Source of the DNA: Mortierella sp. BCC40632
Lineage: Eukaryota > Mortierellomycota > Mortierellomycetes > Mortierellales > Mortierellaceae
Direction of reading: 5' to 3'
Assembly: GCA_011634665.1 (NCBI GenBank)
Contig: WAEK01000002.1
Coordinates: 1,886,001 to 1,950,000, forward strand
DNA length: 64,000 nt
This document shows positions 39,622-51,124 of the stretch, one piece after another. The notes below the pieces were generated by a model. It made no database searches. It was not told where the DNA came from and worked only from the letters and a program-made list of their open reading frames with translations. The position numbers and the translations under genes are program-made. Within the stretch, counting starts at the first letter, position 1; every line of letters starts with the position of its first letter.

Positions 39622-39888
39622 CCTCCTTTGCAGTCAAACGCGTGTCCTTTGAGTCATTGTTTTTTAGACACTAATAACCTCCATTGCTGTCCTTTCCATC
39701 CTTTATTTTTTCATTTATTCGCTGGCTCTTGCTCACTCATAGGGTTTGAGGTGAGTGCCTGGATCCATGGGGTCTACTTTCTAATATCCATCCTACTTGG
39801 GCTTTGGACTTCTAAAACAAGTTGACTCATATACCTGAATCCTTCTTCTACATATTCTCTTTTCATCGACAACAACAATAACAACAAT

Positions 39889-39920
<32 letters not shown>

Positions 39921-40062
39921 AAAAAATAGCGTTGCCACTGAGAAGTTCGAGAGCGGCGACGTCCGCACCTATGTTGACAAGTACTTGTCGATTGGTGAAT
40001 GGGTCCTTGACCAGGGCACCGCTGTCCTGGCCTCGTCGGATTACTTTGAGCGCAAGCGGTAA
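39425..40062 (+). CDS. ATG44: Mitofissin, DUF1748/Atg44 family
   Basis: Atg44 of yeast is a tiny intermembrane-space protein that drives mitochondrial fission needed for mitophagy. Three exons: 39425-39502, an 8-nt exon 39743-39750, and 39930-40062, giving 72 residues, the family length (about 73). The start MIARLAHYAADAVLVSAVLA, then GIKRTS, and the end SIGEWVLDQGTAVL followed by SSDYFERKR are diagnostic of DUF1748. The middle exon (ggtttgag) is bounded by tag and gtgagt and restores frame, giving KRTSGLSVATEKF across both junctions; without it the frame fails. Introns are 240 and 179 bp and contain CT and CAA low complexity. No cleavable leader, as in yeast. Confidence 0.9.
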
Positions 40063-40818
40063 ACGAAGGAGTTGAAAACTAATCAACCAACCAACCAACC
40101 AACCAAAAAAAGAAAAATTAAAATAAAAAAAAAAATCGACCCGTCCTAGTACAAGGAACATCACCACATTCTCCTCCCCACCACCCTGGACTCTACCTCC
40201 ATTGTTATAGTTTTTTTTTTTTTTTTTTCTTTTTTTTCTCCAAAAAAAAAAAAAACGGATGGGAGCCGACACTATGACTCGCGGGAACTAGACCCATCAG
40301 GTACTTCAATTTTGGAGATTCTGTACTCTTTTACTCACTCAGCCCATGAAGGACCAAAAAAAAAAAAAAGTCCTGGACAGGATTTGCAAAGATGACACGA
40401 ATCATTTGTCAGGAACGGGAAAAAGGATTACTCCGCGATGGTTATGTGTGTTATGTATGTGTGAGGGGCAGGAGGTTGATCTTCTCTTTGCCTGGCGGTA
40501 TAGGGTTACGATTAGAACAGGACAACAATGGACGTTTCAGTTGTCCCCCCCCCTCCTCCTTTCCTTCCATTATCAGATCAAATTCCGTAATCGTGGCTTC
40601 AGTTGTGATAGAATCCTCATCAATTGGGAAAGAGCAACAAGGAGAAAAGAGAGAGAGAGTGAGTGAGAAAGAAAAGAAAGAAGTAACGCGAGATAGAAGG
40701 AGTGTTATGGCGACTCTATCAGAATTCTCGGGGCGTGCATTTTTTATTAAAAAAAAAAAACGTTTTTATGACAAAGATCCGTATCGATAGAAAGCTTCGG
40801 TCACCACTAGTGCTCATT
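40063..40818. other. Convergent 3' region between mitofissin and chitinase genes
   Basis: Holds a short ccaa tandem (about 40084-40105), T and A runs, and no coding-like frame. Confidence 0.55.
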
Positions 40819-42456
40819 CTACTCAAGGTCAGGAAGATCCGTGCCTAGCGCCAGCGCTGGCACAATCGGGTACTTGTATGAGCGACCCATCCAGTCTTTG
40901 AAAACAGGGGGTCCTGTTGCCTTTATGGAGGGCCCTGTCTTTGGCTTGTCTTTGCCTGGCTTTGGCTTGTCTTTGCCTGGCTTTGGCTTGTCTTTACCCG
41001 GCTTTGGCTTGTCTTTACTCGGCTTTGGCTTGTCTTTTCCCGGCTTTGGTTTTCCTTTGCCCGGCTTTGGCTTGTCTTTACCTGGCTTTGGCTTGCCTTT
41101 GCCTGGTGGGGGTGGTGTGGAACGGGGTTTTGTGGTAGTGGTGGTTGTGGGGCGGGGCTTTGGTTTACTTGTCGTGGAGACTGAGTCCAATTCCGAGGCA
41201 CAAAAAAAAAAATTGTAAGGACGAATTAGTTGAGTGGTTCACTACAACGCTGGCTGTGTTTGTTTGTTTGCTTCCCCTTCTCCTCGGCTTAAAAGATATC
41301 CTACCTGCCATGCTTGATTTGACACGAGTAATGAGAGGTCGGTTGGCCTTCAAGAATCTCGACGCACTCACTACCAGTCCGGATTTGTGGGCCACTCCAG
41401 CGTCCCACATCATGACTCCTCCAAAATGAGAGTACGATTGTACACCGGCAAGGATGGTGTTGAGTCGATTCGCGTCAATAACTCCAGAACCTGCTGCGTT
41501 GGGTCCTCCTGGAACACCCAATAGAACGCGGACGTTCTTGTTTAAAGACGTGGATTGTGCCCAAGTGTTCCATGTATCAAAGTTAAAGTCACTTGTGCCA
41601 AATTTCTGAACTCCACAATAGTTATTGTAGAATTGGACAAAGATCATATCGAACCATGAGGAAGCCAAAGCAGCCTTCAGAGCCTGATCTGGATAAGGAC
41701 ATTGGGGTGCACCCGTGATATAGTAATTCCGACCACCTCCCACTGAAGCAAATTTGTCTCGCAATGTCTTGCTAAAGGCAACATAACCATCGTTTTGACC
41801 CGACTCTAGATCGAGGTCAACTCCATCCAAGATTGCATCATCAAAGGGTCGATTGTTGGCCGAACCTCCAAGGAACATATTCCAGACCTTTTCTGCAAAA
41901 GCAGTTCCTGCGGCGGCCGTTGGCAAGGAATAGGAGCCACTGGCTCCTCCAATCGAGATCAGAACCACCTTTCCACGAGATTGACAGTACTTGATGTCTT
42001 GACCAATCTTGGGACAATGGAGAAGATTCGTGCCTTGAAAGACCGTACCGCAATGATTGGCCAAGTTCAGGACGGGTTGACCATTTACAATGCTGTAGAT
42101 GAACGCGATCGCGAACACATCCACGGTATTGTCTTGACAATATTCCGCTAGGCTTGCTTCTTTGCCTCCGCTGTAATGGACCGAACTATATTGACCCATT
42201 TTTTTTTGTGTATGATAGAGGTGAGTGAAGGAGAGATGTAACGAGAGAGGGAGAAAATGTGTAAGCATACATTTAATGCGTCGAGACAGGAGACAGTTTT
42301 GAGAAGAAGAAAAAAAGGGGAGTGAGGGGTTGCATACTTTTGGCCCCAGTAGTTGACGACGTTGGTTCTACTCTTTGGGTCAAATGCATCCGTAATTCGA
42401 CTTAGGAGAAGCACAAGTAGCACGACCCATGCATAGCCAGGAGTCCACTTGGTCAT
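40819..42456 (-). CDS. Secreted GH18 class III-type chitinase with KPKPGKD repeat tail
   Basis: Endochitinase acting on chitin at the cell wall or outside the cell. Three exons: 42456-42338, 42185-41305 and 41180-40819; 453 residues. A signal peptide (core VVLLVLLLS, ending TDAF) precedes NVVNYWGQN, the usual first strand. The catalytic motif is DGVDLDLES (DxxDxDxE complete), with supporting VLISIGGASG and MWDAG near the barrel end. After the GH18 domain (about residue 325) comes a Thr/Pro stretch and then eight or so tandem KPGKDKP/KPGKGKP units, and a final 40 residues without a known domain. The repeat is very basic and could bind polyanionic wall polymers. A TATA-like cttataaaag lies at 42680-42689. 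Confidence 0.95.
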
Positions 42457-42679
42457 CTTGGGTCCGGTTTCTGAGTGAGATTACAGTCGTTCAAGGGTCG
42501 TTAAATGTTGGTGGATAGGGTATGTGTGGGGTCGTGAAAAGAAATACGTGAAGGAGAGGAAGAGGAAAAGGAAGAGGAGGAGGAAGAGGAAGGTGGAAAA
42601 GAAAAGATTGTAGTTGCAAGGCAAAGTGCAGGATGAGGAGATGTAGAGAACATGTCAAGGAATTGTCCAAGAGATGAAG

Positions 42680-42689
42680 CTTTTATAAG
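42680..42689 (-). promoter_or_regulatory. TATA-like element upstream of the chitinase
   Basis: cttataaaag on the minus strand, about 225 nt before the start codon, followed on the sense strand by a CT-rich leader. Confidence 0.4.
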
Positions 42690-43817
42690 CGCTCTCAAAA
42701 AAAAAAAAAAAAAAAAAAAAGGAAGAGTCATTCTCTAGGCAAGCATGGTTCACTTGACCCCGAGAATTCCTCAGAGAGCGATAATGAAGAGCAATTTTGA
42801 CGTCTCAGTGGAAGGAGAAAGAGTGGTGGCAAACAGGAGGGGTCGTGCAATCAAACCGAGATCACCCAATGGAATGGCAAGATACCCAACGACTCAAGAC
42901 TACCATTACGACTTCTATCCCTGCTCCCCCTCTTTTTCTCCTGAGCCGATAGCATACGATCAAAAGGGTTCTCTTTGTCTGTCGGTCTCTTCAAAGAGGC
43001 TGCAAGGTATCGCGCTAATCGAGTGTGTTCCATTGAGCCAAAGGGAAATAAAATTTGATCCGCGCCTACTGTTCACCCACCATAGGAAGTTTCTAACTAT
43101 CCCGACAAGATCGATTGCATTTTTCATCGGTGCAACGGTTTCTTTTTACTTAATTCTTATTTATTGTGGTGTGGGAGGAGGGAGGGCTCCAACACCCTGT
43201 GCTCTTTGGTTGCCCCCTTCCCCTCACTTCCTTCCTTCTTTGGTTGGTAGCAAGATTTAACGGTCGGTCCTGTGACTCTTAATAATTTACGTTCTACTCC
43301 CTCCCCTCTCACCCCTGATTTTGCTCTCGGACCTCTCTGGGCGTACATCTTTTTGTGATTCCCTTTGACAGCCACCATTTTTCTTTTTACACCTTCTACA
43401 TCCAAGAGCAGACCATCGTGCTTACATATTGGTGTGTCTCAATAGCAAGCATCGGATATGATAGAGCCGCACTCTGTTTTCTTCCACTCCTTTTCCCCTT
43501 TGGGTAACCTGGCTAGGCGACGCGCCATCTCGGTCCTGGACAATGTTGGGGGGGCGAGAAGCACCTCCGGATCATGTGTACTCATGCATATCAACTCACT
43601 TTCCCTAGAATTTGGCAGGCTAAGAGAGCAATCCTTGAAAGAAAAATACCCACACACAAGCCGAAAAAAAGAAGGGAAAAAAAAAGAGAGAAGTAGTACC
43701 ATGGTTACAATAGGATGATGATATGATTGAAAATGGATAAAGTAATGACAATGAAATATGACATATGGAAGAGGTGGGCGTCACCTAAACTGACTGGCTA
43801 CGTAGATCTATCTTCTA

Positions 43818-43823
43818 TTTTTT

Positions 43824-43891
<68 letters not shown>
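43818..43891. repeat. Adjacent poly-T and poly-A runs (self-complementary)
   Basis: T18, one C, T25, then A30 without interruption. The T25/A30 pair can fold into an uninterrupted A-T hairpin. It lies about 58 bp past the COQ1 stop, in the 3' region of that gene. Exact run lengths are unreliable in most sequencing data. Confidence 0.9.
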
Positions 43892-43895
<4 letters not shown>

Positions 43896-43948
43896 CATTA
43901 AACAGTGAAAGAAAAGAAGAAGAGAGGGATGGAAGAGGAGATCCAGGT

Positions 43949-44382
43949 TTACTTCTTCCGGTCAAGAACCTTTTCCGTAAGCTGGATTAAAGCTGTGCGG
44001 GCTTTGGACTCTGGCAATTGACTAATGGCATCAATGGCTCGTTGACAATGAATCTGTGCCAACTTGCGAGTCTGCTCAAGTCCTTGACTCTTCAACACCA
44101 AGTCCCAAGCCATCTCCACATCGCCAGGTTGATCAAAGTTACGCTTGATCAGCTTTCCCAAAGCTGGGAATTCCTCCCAGGCAAACAAGACTGGGGCTGT
44201 TGCTAATCCAAGTTTGAGGTCTGCTCCAGTGGGCTTGCCAAACTCGTCCGACGATACAGTAAAATCCAACATATCATCCACAAGCTAGATAGCACGTTGA
44301 CGATAAGGGACGGAAGTGGCCATGGTAACACAGGGGGGAAAAGGAAGGGGTGGGGGAGAGGGAAAAGTGTGGTTAGATAAAC

Positions 44383-44414
<32 letters not shown>

Positions 44415-45852
44415 GTCAACCTTGTGACAGCTTGTCCATCCTGAAAACGTAGAATGAGAGTAATAGAAAAATAATAAAAACAATAAAAGAGCTTACCTGA
44501 AAGGCGAGACCAATGTTCTTGCCATAGGTATATGCAATGTCGCAAACCTCATCCGAAGCACCTCCAAGGACGGCTGAGGACCGACAGCTTTTTGAGATCA
44601 AACTGGCCGTCTTCATATATGTCTTTTCCATATAGTACTCGAAGGTGGTCATCGAACCATTCCTATTCTTTCCATTCTCAACCTGTCCATTCCTCAACTG
44701 CATAAACTCGCCCTCCACCAAGTTGGCAATCACCGTCGAGATGAGCTCCGTCACCTCATGGTTCTTTAGCCTTGCCAACGCAACCGATGCACGAGCCAGC
44801 AAAAAGTCGCCTCCAAGGACTGCCATCTTGTTACCAAAGCTCTCGTTAGCCGAGAGAAGATTTCGCCTTTTGTCAGCCCGATCGATCACATCGTCATGCA
44901 ATAACGAGGCCGTGTGAATCATTTCCACGATCTCACCCAGACGGCGCTGAGTAGGAAGAATATAAGTCTGATCCGTGGGGTTGATCTTGGGCAGGTAGAT
45001 CGGGTTGACAGATCCCGACTCGGTCATGATCGACGGCTTGACACCCGATGCCGGAGGATGGCCAGCATTCTCCAGTGTGGGAATGTAAAAGTCGCTCAGG
45101 GCGGAGATGGGTCGATCAATTTCCTCATACGAATCCTTGATAGTCACAGCTACTTTCTTTGGTGCAGTCGAGGTTGCCTGGCCGATCAACAGGATAATCA
45201 AGGGTCGGATATGCTTGCCATCCGCCTGGAAGTAATACTTGCTGACTGTATCCAGCATTGGGTGGCCACTTCCCAAGAGGTTGCGAATGTTGTTCTTGAG
45301 GTCCTTGAGATCATCTCCCACCAATTCCTTGGTGTCTACTACAGGTCCTCCTTTCTTTTCAACCACGAGCGCCTCTGCCTCCTTGACTGCCTCATTCCAT
45401 GTGGTTGCCTTGCCAAAGTATGTGGCCGGGGTCGAGTATGATCCCGCAGAAGAAGAGAAAGTTGACTTGACAGCATTGGCCATGCGCGAAAAGACGGTTG
45501 GTGCTGGTGCTTCAGAAGAAAGTTCAGGAGCATGGTCGACTTCCTTCCGGGCGGCAACGTGGGATGTAGAATAGAGTCGGATAGAGCTCGGGGATCGTCG
45601 GGTCAAGACAAACCTTGAGAGCCTAGAGGGATTGCGACTGGTGGCGAGCGCCTGGCCTGAAGAAGACCGGATAATGATGTGTGAAACTAGAGATTATGGA
45701 GCGCACAAGAGACCAAGTTAATATCGATGGAGGAGAGAGTGAGAGAGCACGAGTGTGAGTGTGAGTGAGGGTGGAAATGAGAGTGAGGATGAGAGTAAGA
45801 GTGAAAGAAGGAGGGCTGACTGCAGGGTTTGTATATCTGTACCAGAAGCCAT
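43949..45852 (-). CDS. COQ1: Mitochondrial polyprenyl diphosphate synthase (ubiquinone side chain)
   Basis: Builds the isoprenoid tail of coenzyme Q from isopentenyl and allylic diphosphates in the mitochondrion. Three exons: 45852-45843 (tentative, 10 nt), 45686-44497 and 44284-43949; about 511 residues. Family motifs are GKHIRP, the first Asp-rich LLHDDVID and the second LVDDMLDF, which starts the last exon exactly after GLAFQ. The tentative first exon (ATG GCT TCT G) joins in phase to give MASVSHIIIRSSSGQALATS and further Arg/Ser-rich residues, a good mitochondrial presequence. The fallback is a start at 45606. An insert of about 60 residues between GKHIRP and PTQRRLGEIVEMIH is longer than in many homologues. 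Confidence 0.93.
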
Positions 45853-47078
45853 TGAAACAGGTAGTTTGTATATCGTTTTGGGCACAGACAGGGCGGAATG
45901 AGCTGATCAGGGCGTAAGGAGAGGAGATTCGATGTTGAAATCCGAATGAGGCGTTTTCGCGATTCTTGGGAATGTAGCCTGTTGAAGGGAACAAGGGATG
46001 CCTGGCTCGGTCAGTAGAACAGCAAGGGAGAGAGAGTCAGGCAGGTTGAGGAGAAGAGGTAGCAACTGACGGAAGAGGAAGGGTAAGAGAGAGGAAGTAG
46101 ACAAAGGAGGAGGAGGAGGAAGGACGGAGAGGAGTCAAGAGGAAGGGGAGGAAAAAAAGCCAAATAAACAAATCGCACTGCCCCCGCCCAGTGACACTGT
46201 AACAGGGACAACACACACTCCTCTTTCACTCTGAGATGAAGTCGGAGCGGCAGAGGGGGATTCTCCTCACGTGATAATAGTTTGGCACGGAGTTCTGCGG
46301 TTGGGGATCAGCGAATTCAGGATTCCCGACGGCAATGCTCACCAGAGCCCTCTCCTGCATCCTTAGACTCGATTCGCTTCGCTCATGGCCACCTTACGCC
46401 TGCGGACACTGGACGCCGAAAATCGGATTAAAAGTCGCATTTCTCTTTCTTTTACTTTCTATGCGCAGTATTTGCTTGCGGTTTATTCTGGTTTCCTGGG
46501 CGTAGATGGGATACAGGCAGGACCACAACACCCTCACGATTAGAAAGACATAGAAAAGTTACGCCCACCCAGTATCTGTTCGAGATCGCGACATAAAAGC
46601 GAAGATGTCAATCATCAGCTCTTTCCTTTCCAGACTGTTTTGAGGTTTTCAATAGGAATAGGACGGACAAGCTTTGGAAAGGGAGTGTAGGGCTTGCTTT
46701 AGCTCTGTGGACAATCAGCTGTAAGATTATTGTCGGTGCTAGCTAATAACGCATTCTTGAGTCAACGGGAGAGTACGGTGACTTTTATCGAACTGGACCT
46801 GTTCAGAGATAAAGCCCCCGAGTCTGTGATATAGTCTGCTTTTTCGGTGCCATTTGAGATACTAGTAGCAACGGGGTTTGCCACCAGGATCAAATCGATT
46901 GCTGTGTTCTTCTCGGGGAAACATTTCCGATCAACCTTTCTAATTGCCTAATTACAATCTGACAGTCCGATTTTCATTTGGAGGGGGTAAGAGTTATTCA
47001 TCTAGATCATCTAAAAGTCCCTTTTCTCTCTCTCTCTCATCAACAGGAATTATAAAAAAAAAAAAGAATATTCTTCCA
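45853..47078. other. Divergent intergenic region between COQ1 and EMC5
   Basis: 1.2 kb. GA-rich on the + strand to about 46150, i.e. CT-rich leader of COQ1. A TATA-like ataaaag near 46593 is followed at 46605 by a 12-codon upstream frame. No other gene seen. Confidence 0.5.
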
Positions 47079-47917
47079 ATGGCTGTCCAGCAAGCGCCAA
47101 GTATTCTCGGCAGGGTCGTGTGTCTGATCGCATTCCTGCTCCTGTTCCATTCGGGATACTCAACATTTGAACGTACGACCGTCATCTCTTGAAGTCTAAA
47201 AAAGGATGCATCACAAGTCCCTTTCTCAGAACGAGTCAACGCGCAAATGGAAAAAAATATGCTGAGGAGAACTGACTTTCATCATCCAACATCTCGTGGA
47301 ATGCACCTTTTCTTTTTTTGTTGCTACAAATATTAGACCTCTCATACCTAAAGGCGATCGACGGTCATGAAAGCGGACTTCCACAGGATGTAAGTCGATA
47401 TCTATCCCAATACGCGACTCGATGATCTTGGTTGACAACTATGATCAGGAAACAAGGGGGAGAAGGGGAAAAGAGAAAAAAACAAACAATCGGTCAAGTC
47501 ATGACGACCCCTACCATAAACCGCGCCAACTCATGCTGTGTTCTACTCTTGGGGGCTTTGGCGCACTTCTTTTCTTTCTCTCCACATGCGGAACTTATAG
47601 ATTGTGATTGAGCTTTTGGCAGCTGTGGCGCTTTTTGGTTTGGGCATCGTCATGGTCGCAGATGACTTTAAGGAGATCCTTATGGAGACAGAGATGGCAA
47701 AACAGTAAGTGGCTCATTTCGGCCTATCAAATCCTCTTTGATCCGCAGATGATACCATCCAAAAATACTAATGTTAGACCCTTCTTTTTCTTCGTGTTTC
47801 CCCTTTCTCTCACCGTGTGTGATTAGGTCTATCGAGTCGCTGGACGCCCGTCCATCATTCTACGGATTCAACCATCGTGGAAGAGCTGTTTACAGGAACG
47901 TTGCTCTGCGAAACTAA
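47079..47917 (+). CDS. EMC5: ER membrane protein complex subunit 5 (EMC5/MMGT family)
   Basis: Small subunit of the ER membrane insertase EMC, which inserts tail-anchored and polytopic proteins; mammalian members were also described as Mg2+ transporters. Four exons: 47079-47172, 47337-47389, 47601-47704 and 47827-47917; 113 residues. It shows two hydrophobic segments (VVCLIAFLLLFHSGY and VIELLAAVALFGLGIVMVA). Between them sits the family-typical STFEHLSYLKAI region, and it ends RPSFYGFNHRGRAVY, the conserved C-terminal motif. All junctions are in frame. Confidence 0.93.
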
Positions 47918-49284
47918 ACGAACAGGAGAAGGGGACTGTATCTTTCTTCCTTTCTCCCCCAACACTCTCACAACGTACATTTTTTTTTTTTATAAAAAAA
48001 AAAAAGGAGGGAGAAAACGATGCAGCATACACCACAGCACACACACACACACGCGCACAAAGTCTTATATAAAGTGTATATGTATAACCAGGCGAGAGTA
48101 CCAAACCCTTCGTCATTTTTATCCGTCCATCAGAAACCAAGTGACCGGTTCGTGAGCATGGTCGAATGAAGAGAGAGAGAGAGAGAGAGAGAGCAAGGAT
48201 CTCGACATATCAGCTATAGACTTTCTCAAACGTGCATCACTCACCGAAGAAAGAAAGGTATACCTGCCTAGTAAAAAAAAAAAGGACACTAGTTTTGTCC
48301 ACGGAACGAGAAGAGGAGTAGAAGGAGGAGGGCAGGGGAGGGGATAAAAACAGACACATGCAACGTGCCAAAAAGAAAAAAGCTCTCGCTACTCTTTACA
48401 CCCAGAGATAGTAGTTGAGTGGTAAAAAGAACCGCACAATTGGCTCTACTCAAAAACTGCCAGTCTAAAAAACAGAATTCTCTTGAACCAGCCGGTACAA
48501 AAAACATCCAACTGTAACAATCAGCAATGAGATGTGATCAACCAACTTGAAAAACTCAGTCCAAGACAGTGAAAATCTATGACAGAGAGCTTACTCTCGT
48601 CAAACACTACAGTGGACAGAACAATGGTGCATTTTTCCCACTGTGTGGCGTGAAAACACCGTAGCGGACGAGAACAACGATGTGGAACACAAACCCGTAC
48701 TACTCCCAATCCCGTTGTATTGTGCTTTGCGAGATAAAAAAAATGGATCAAAGGCGAGGGCGAAGTAAAGAGTAGTAAAGCACGTCGTTTCCAATTCCCC
48801 GTCACCACCATTTCCTTTCTTTCCTTTTCACATCCTCCCTCCCCTTCCATCTCATTATCTTCCAGAATGGCCAGTTTCAAAATGCATATTACCTCCCAAT
48901 GGTAGAACTATGCCCTGCCACCCCCCCCCCCAGTAGTGTCTTCGTAGCAAGGCCGCTTCGTGCACGCTGCAACCCATCTAACGAGCTGCAGTGCAAACGA
49001 AAGCCTAAACACACACACACACACTATACAGTCTCCTCAAGTGTTGTCTGATCGTCGATGAGATGTCTCAAACCACCTCCATCGCTCATTATGTCGCCAG
49101 AACTCTTAGTGGCAATACCCCTTGTCCTATCCGATTCACAGAATCAGTACGATCTTCCTTTATACTTCACACTGTTTCCACTACGCTGTCCACAAACACT
49201 TGTATTCTCCACGTAGAACGAGCGCCTCATGTCTGATTCCCCAGGAACACAGAAGCCATCCTGTTGTAAATTAAAAAAGGAAAG

Positions 49285-49560
49285 ATGGTGGTTCGTGAAA
49301 GTACAGGGGCTGCTGAACCTAGTTCAAAACGAAAAAGAACCAATTCATGGAAACCAATGGGTTCCAGCATCGATGGACCAAGCAAGACGCATACTGAGGA
49401 CAAGTCTAAAGCGGAACCTGGTGGAGATGGGCCGATAGAAAATCCAGATGGCGACCTAGGTGTTGGCCCAGACAGTGACCTGGAAAATGTGCTAAAGAAT
49501 GTACCAGAGAATGAGCCAGAGAATAAACCAGAGGATGATCTAGTGACGAAAGAGAAGTAA
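49285..49560 (+). CDS. Hypothetical hydrophilic acidic open frame
   Basis: 91 codons, starting MVVRESTG. It has a basic patch SSKRKRTNSW like a nuclear localisation signal, then an acidic half with PEN/PED repeats (VPENEPENKPEDD). No domain, no splice context and no family recognised. It lies about 470 bp before the decayed frame at 50030 and could be the first part of the same dead element. May be non-coding. Confidence 0.25.
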   Translation: MVVRESTGAAEPSSKRKRTNSWKPMGSSIDGPSKTHTEDKSKAEPGGDGPIENPDGDLGVGPDSDLENVLKNVPENEPENKPEDDLVTKEK

Positions 49561-50029
49561 CTCAGGACATGTACCACAATCCTCAAGACTATTTGGCGCC
49601 CTGAGCTCCAATTCCACTTTGATGATATCCTCTAAATCGCCGAAGGGTGCCAAGAAAACATTACAAGAGTCATGGATGAAATCTCGGTAGTTGTGCTCGA
49701 ATTTGTTTTTCTTGGTACGCAATTGTGTCTTTCAGCCCCTTTGGTCACTTGCGCATAGCAATCGACTTCAATTCGAGAGTGCAAGCTCATCTACTAAGAT
49801 TATTTTAAAAATGACTGCGAAAAGCAGACCTTGGTGTACTTGAACTTTTCCCTGAAGGATATTTAAACAAAAGTGACACCAGAACAACGGTGAACGTCGC
49901 GCAATTATACCTCCAAGGTTACAGGAGAGTCTAGAGTCAGCGCTGGGCGGAGGACAGGGAACTTGCAAGGATCCCATTGCATCGCTCTCCAATGGAAATC
50001 ACGCCTGTAACCTCTACTCGCACTTTTAG

Positions 50030-50528
50030 GGAGCCAAAGAGACCTATTCAGCCAAGAAGGCGTCCCACCCAGAGACATGGACAAGGCTGCATGGGCATCT
50101 AGAGCAACCTGACGGCGAAGTCATTGACACTGATGCCCACCGGATATCCACAACAATCATACAACACCTACTGGAATTATCCACAAAGTATTGTCAACTC
50201 GTGGAACAGTGACATCTAAACAAAAACGCTGTATTATTTACTCCGCATTCTGCTCCGAGTCCACCTCGCGCCCAAGCGGGAAGAAAGGTGGAAACAACGA
50301 CGTCCCAATGAGATCTCTCGACAAGTAGAGGTTAAATTGGGGAATCGTACCGTGAGACGCCATTGGAGGCGCCAGGTGGGTAAGCTGAATGAGGAGCTAT
50401 AGTATGAGAATCTAAGACATCAACGTAACGAGGTCATCTACCAGAGACTGACGCGATTAATGGGGTCACAACTCCCCAAAGTCGACCAAGGTCAACAAAG
50501 CCCATCCCTTAGTTTGTCGGTCAACTGA
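50030..50528 (+). pseudogene. Decayed protein-coding segment with frameshift and in-frame stop
   Basis: Two blocks read like protein in different frames. Block 1 (about 50030-50208) gives TWTRLHGHLEQPDGEVIDTD and TTIIQHLLELSTKYCQLVEQ, then TGA; it follows an acceptor-like cgcacttttag. Block 2 (about 50220-50528) gives YYLLRILLRVHLAPKREERW, then RTVRRHWRRQVGKLNEEL, an in-frame TAG at 50400-50402, and YENLRHQRNEVIYQRLTRLM before a TGA. The charge pattern is that of a long helical protein. It suggests a dead gene or retroelement fragment. I cannot identify the parent family. Confidence 0.35.
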
Positions 50529-51061
50529 AGAGAGTTGCTATTGTCAAGCTGAATTGTCTCCAACATCTATACAGATGCAATTGAGGCCCTCGACTGTGTT
50601 GGGGATAATGGCGAGTGCAGTTTTTTTTTTTTTTTTTTTCTCTCGCTTAATACATACTTTGGTTACCTCACGAACCCTTCCTTTAATAACCAAAAGCTTT
50701 AATTGCGCATATTTTTGAGTAGAGCCATTAGTGAAATATTTATTAGGGGTAGTTTTTGTTTCTTGAAGGATTAGTGATACAGTGGCAACCATCGGCTCCT
50801 TCCATTCAACAAAAAAAGAAAGAAAGAAAGAAAGAAAGAACCATGTACAAGAGGGAGCCGGCTATTTCGTTTTTTTTGGAGGGGCTCCTGAAAGAATAAA
50901 AAAAAAAATAAATAAAAAAAATATATATATGCAGGATATGTTACAGAACAAGTAGATAATGAAGAGGTTGGGTGGGAAGGGGGGAGGGGGACAGGTCGGG
51001 ATGGACTATTGTACACATGAGATAGAGTAGATTCGTCGTGGCATCCGCAATTAGGGTAAGA

Positions 51062-51101
<40 letters not shown>

Positions 51102-51124
51102 AAGGGAAAAGAAAGAAAAAATGC

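Larger units (their letters stand above)
42457..43948. other. Intergenic between chitinase and COQ1; no recognised gene
   Basis: 1.5 kb. GA-rich near 42540-42600 (chitinase leader). A minus-strand open frame at 43702-43439 has a protein-like C-terminal half (STHDPEVLLAPPTLSRTEM) but no family, no start context and no splice partners. The right end is a long T/A homopolymer block. Confidence 0.5.
47918..51124. other. Gene-poor interval with a decayed reading frame
   Basis: 3.2 kb between EMC5 and the membrane protein gene (convergent). It contains microsatellites (GA near 48170-48192, CA near 49011-49023), a hydrophilic open frame at 49285-49560 and a coding-like but broken segment at 50030-50528 (both separate entries). 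Nothing else recognised. Confidence 0.55.

Noticed and set aside
40841..41218. Plus-strand frame of repeating LPGFGLSL units
   Set aside because: Exact antisense of the chitinase Lys/Pro repeat tail.
43439..43702. Small minus open frame downstream of COQ1
   Set aside because: C-terminal half reads like protein, but the N-terminal half is homopolymer-coded, and there is no promoter or splice evidence; mentioned only in the interval note.
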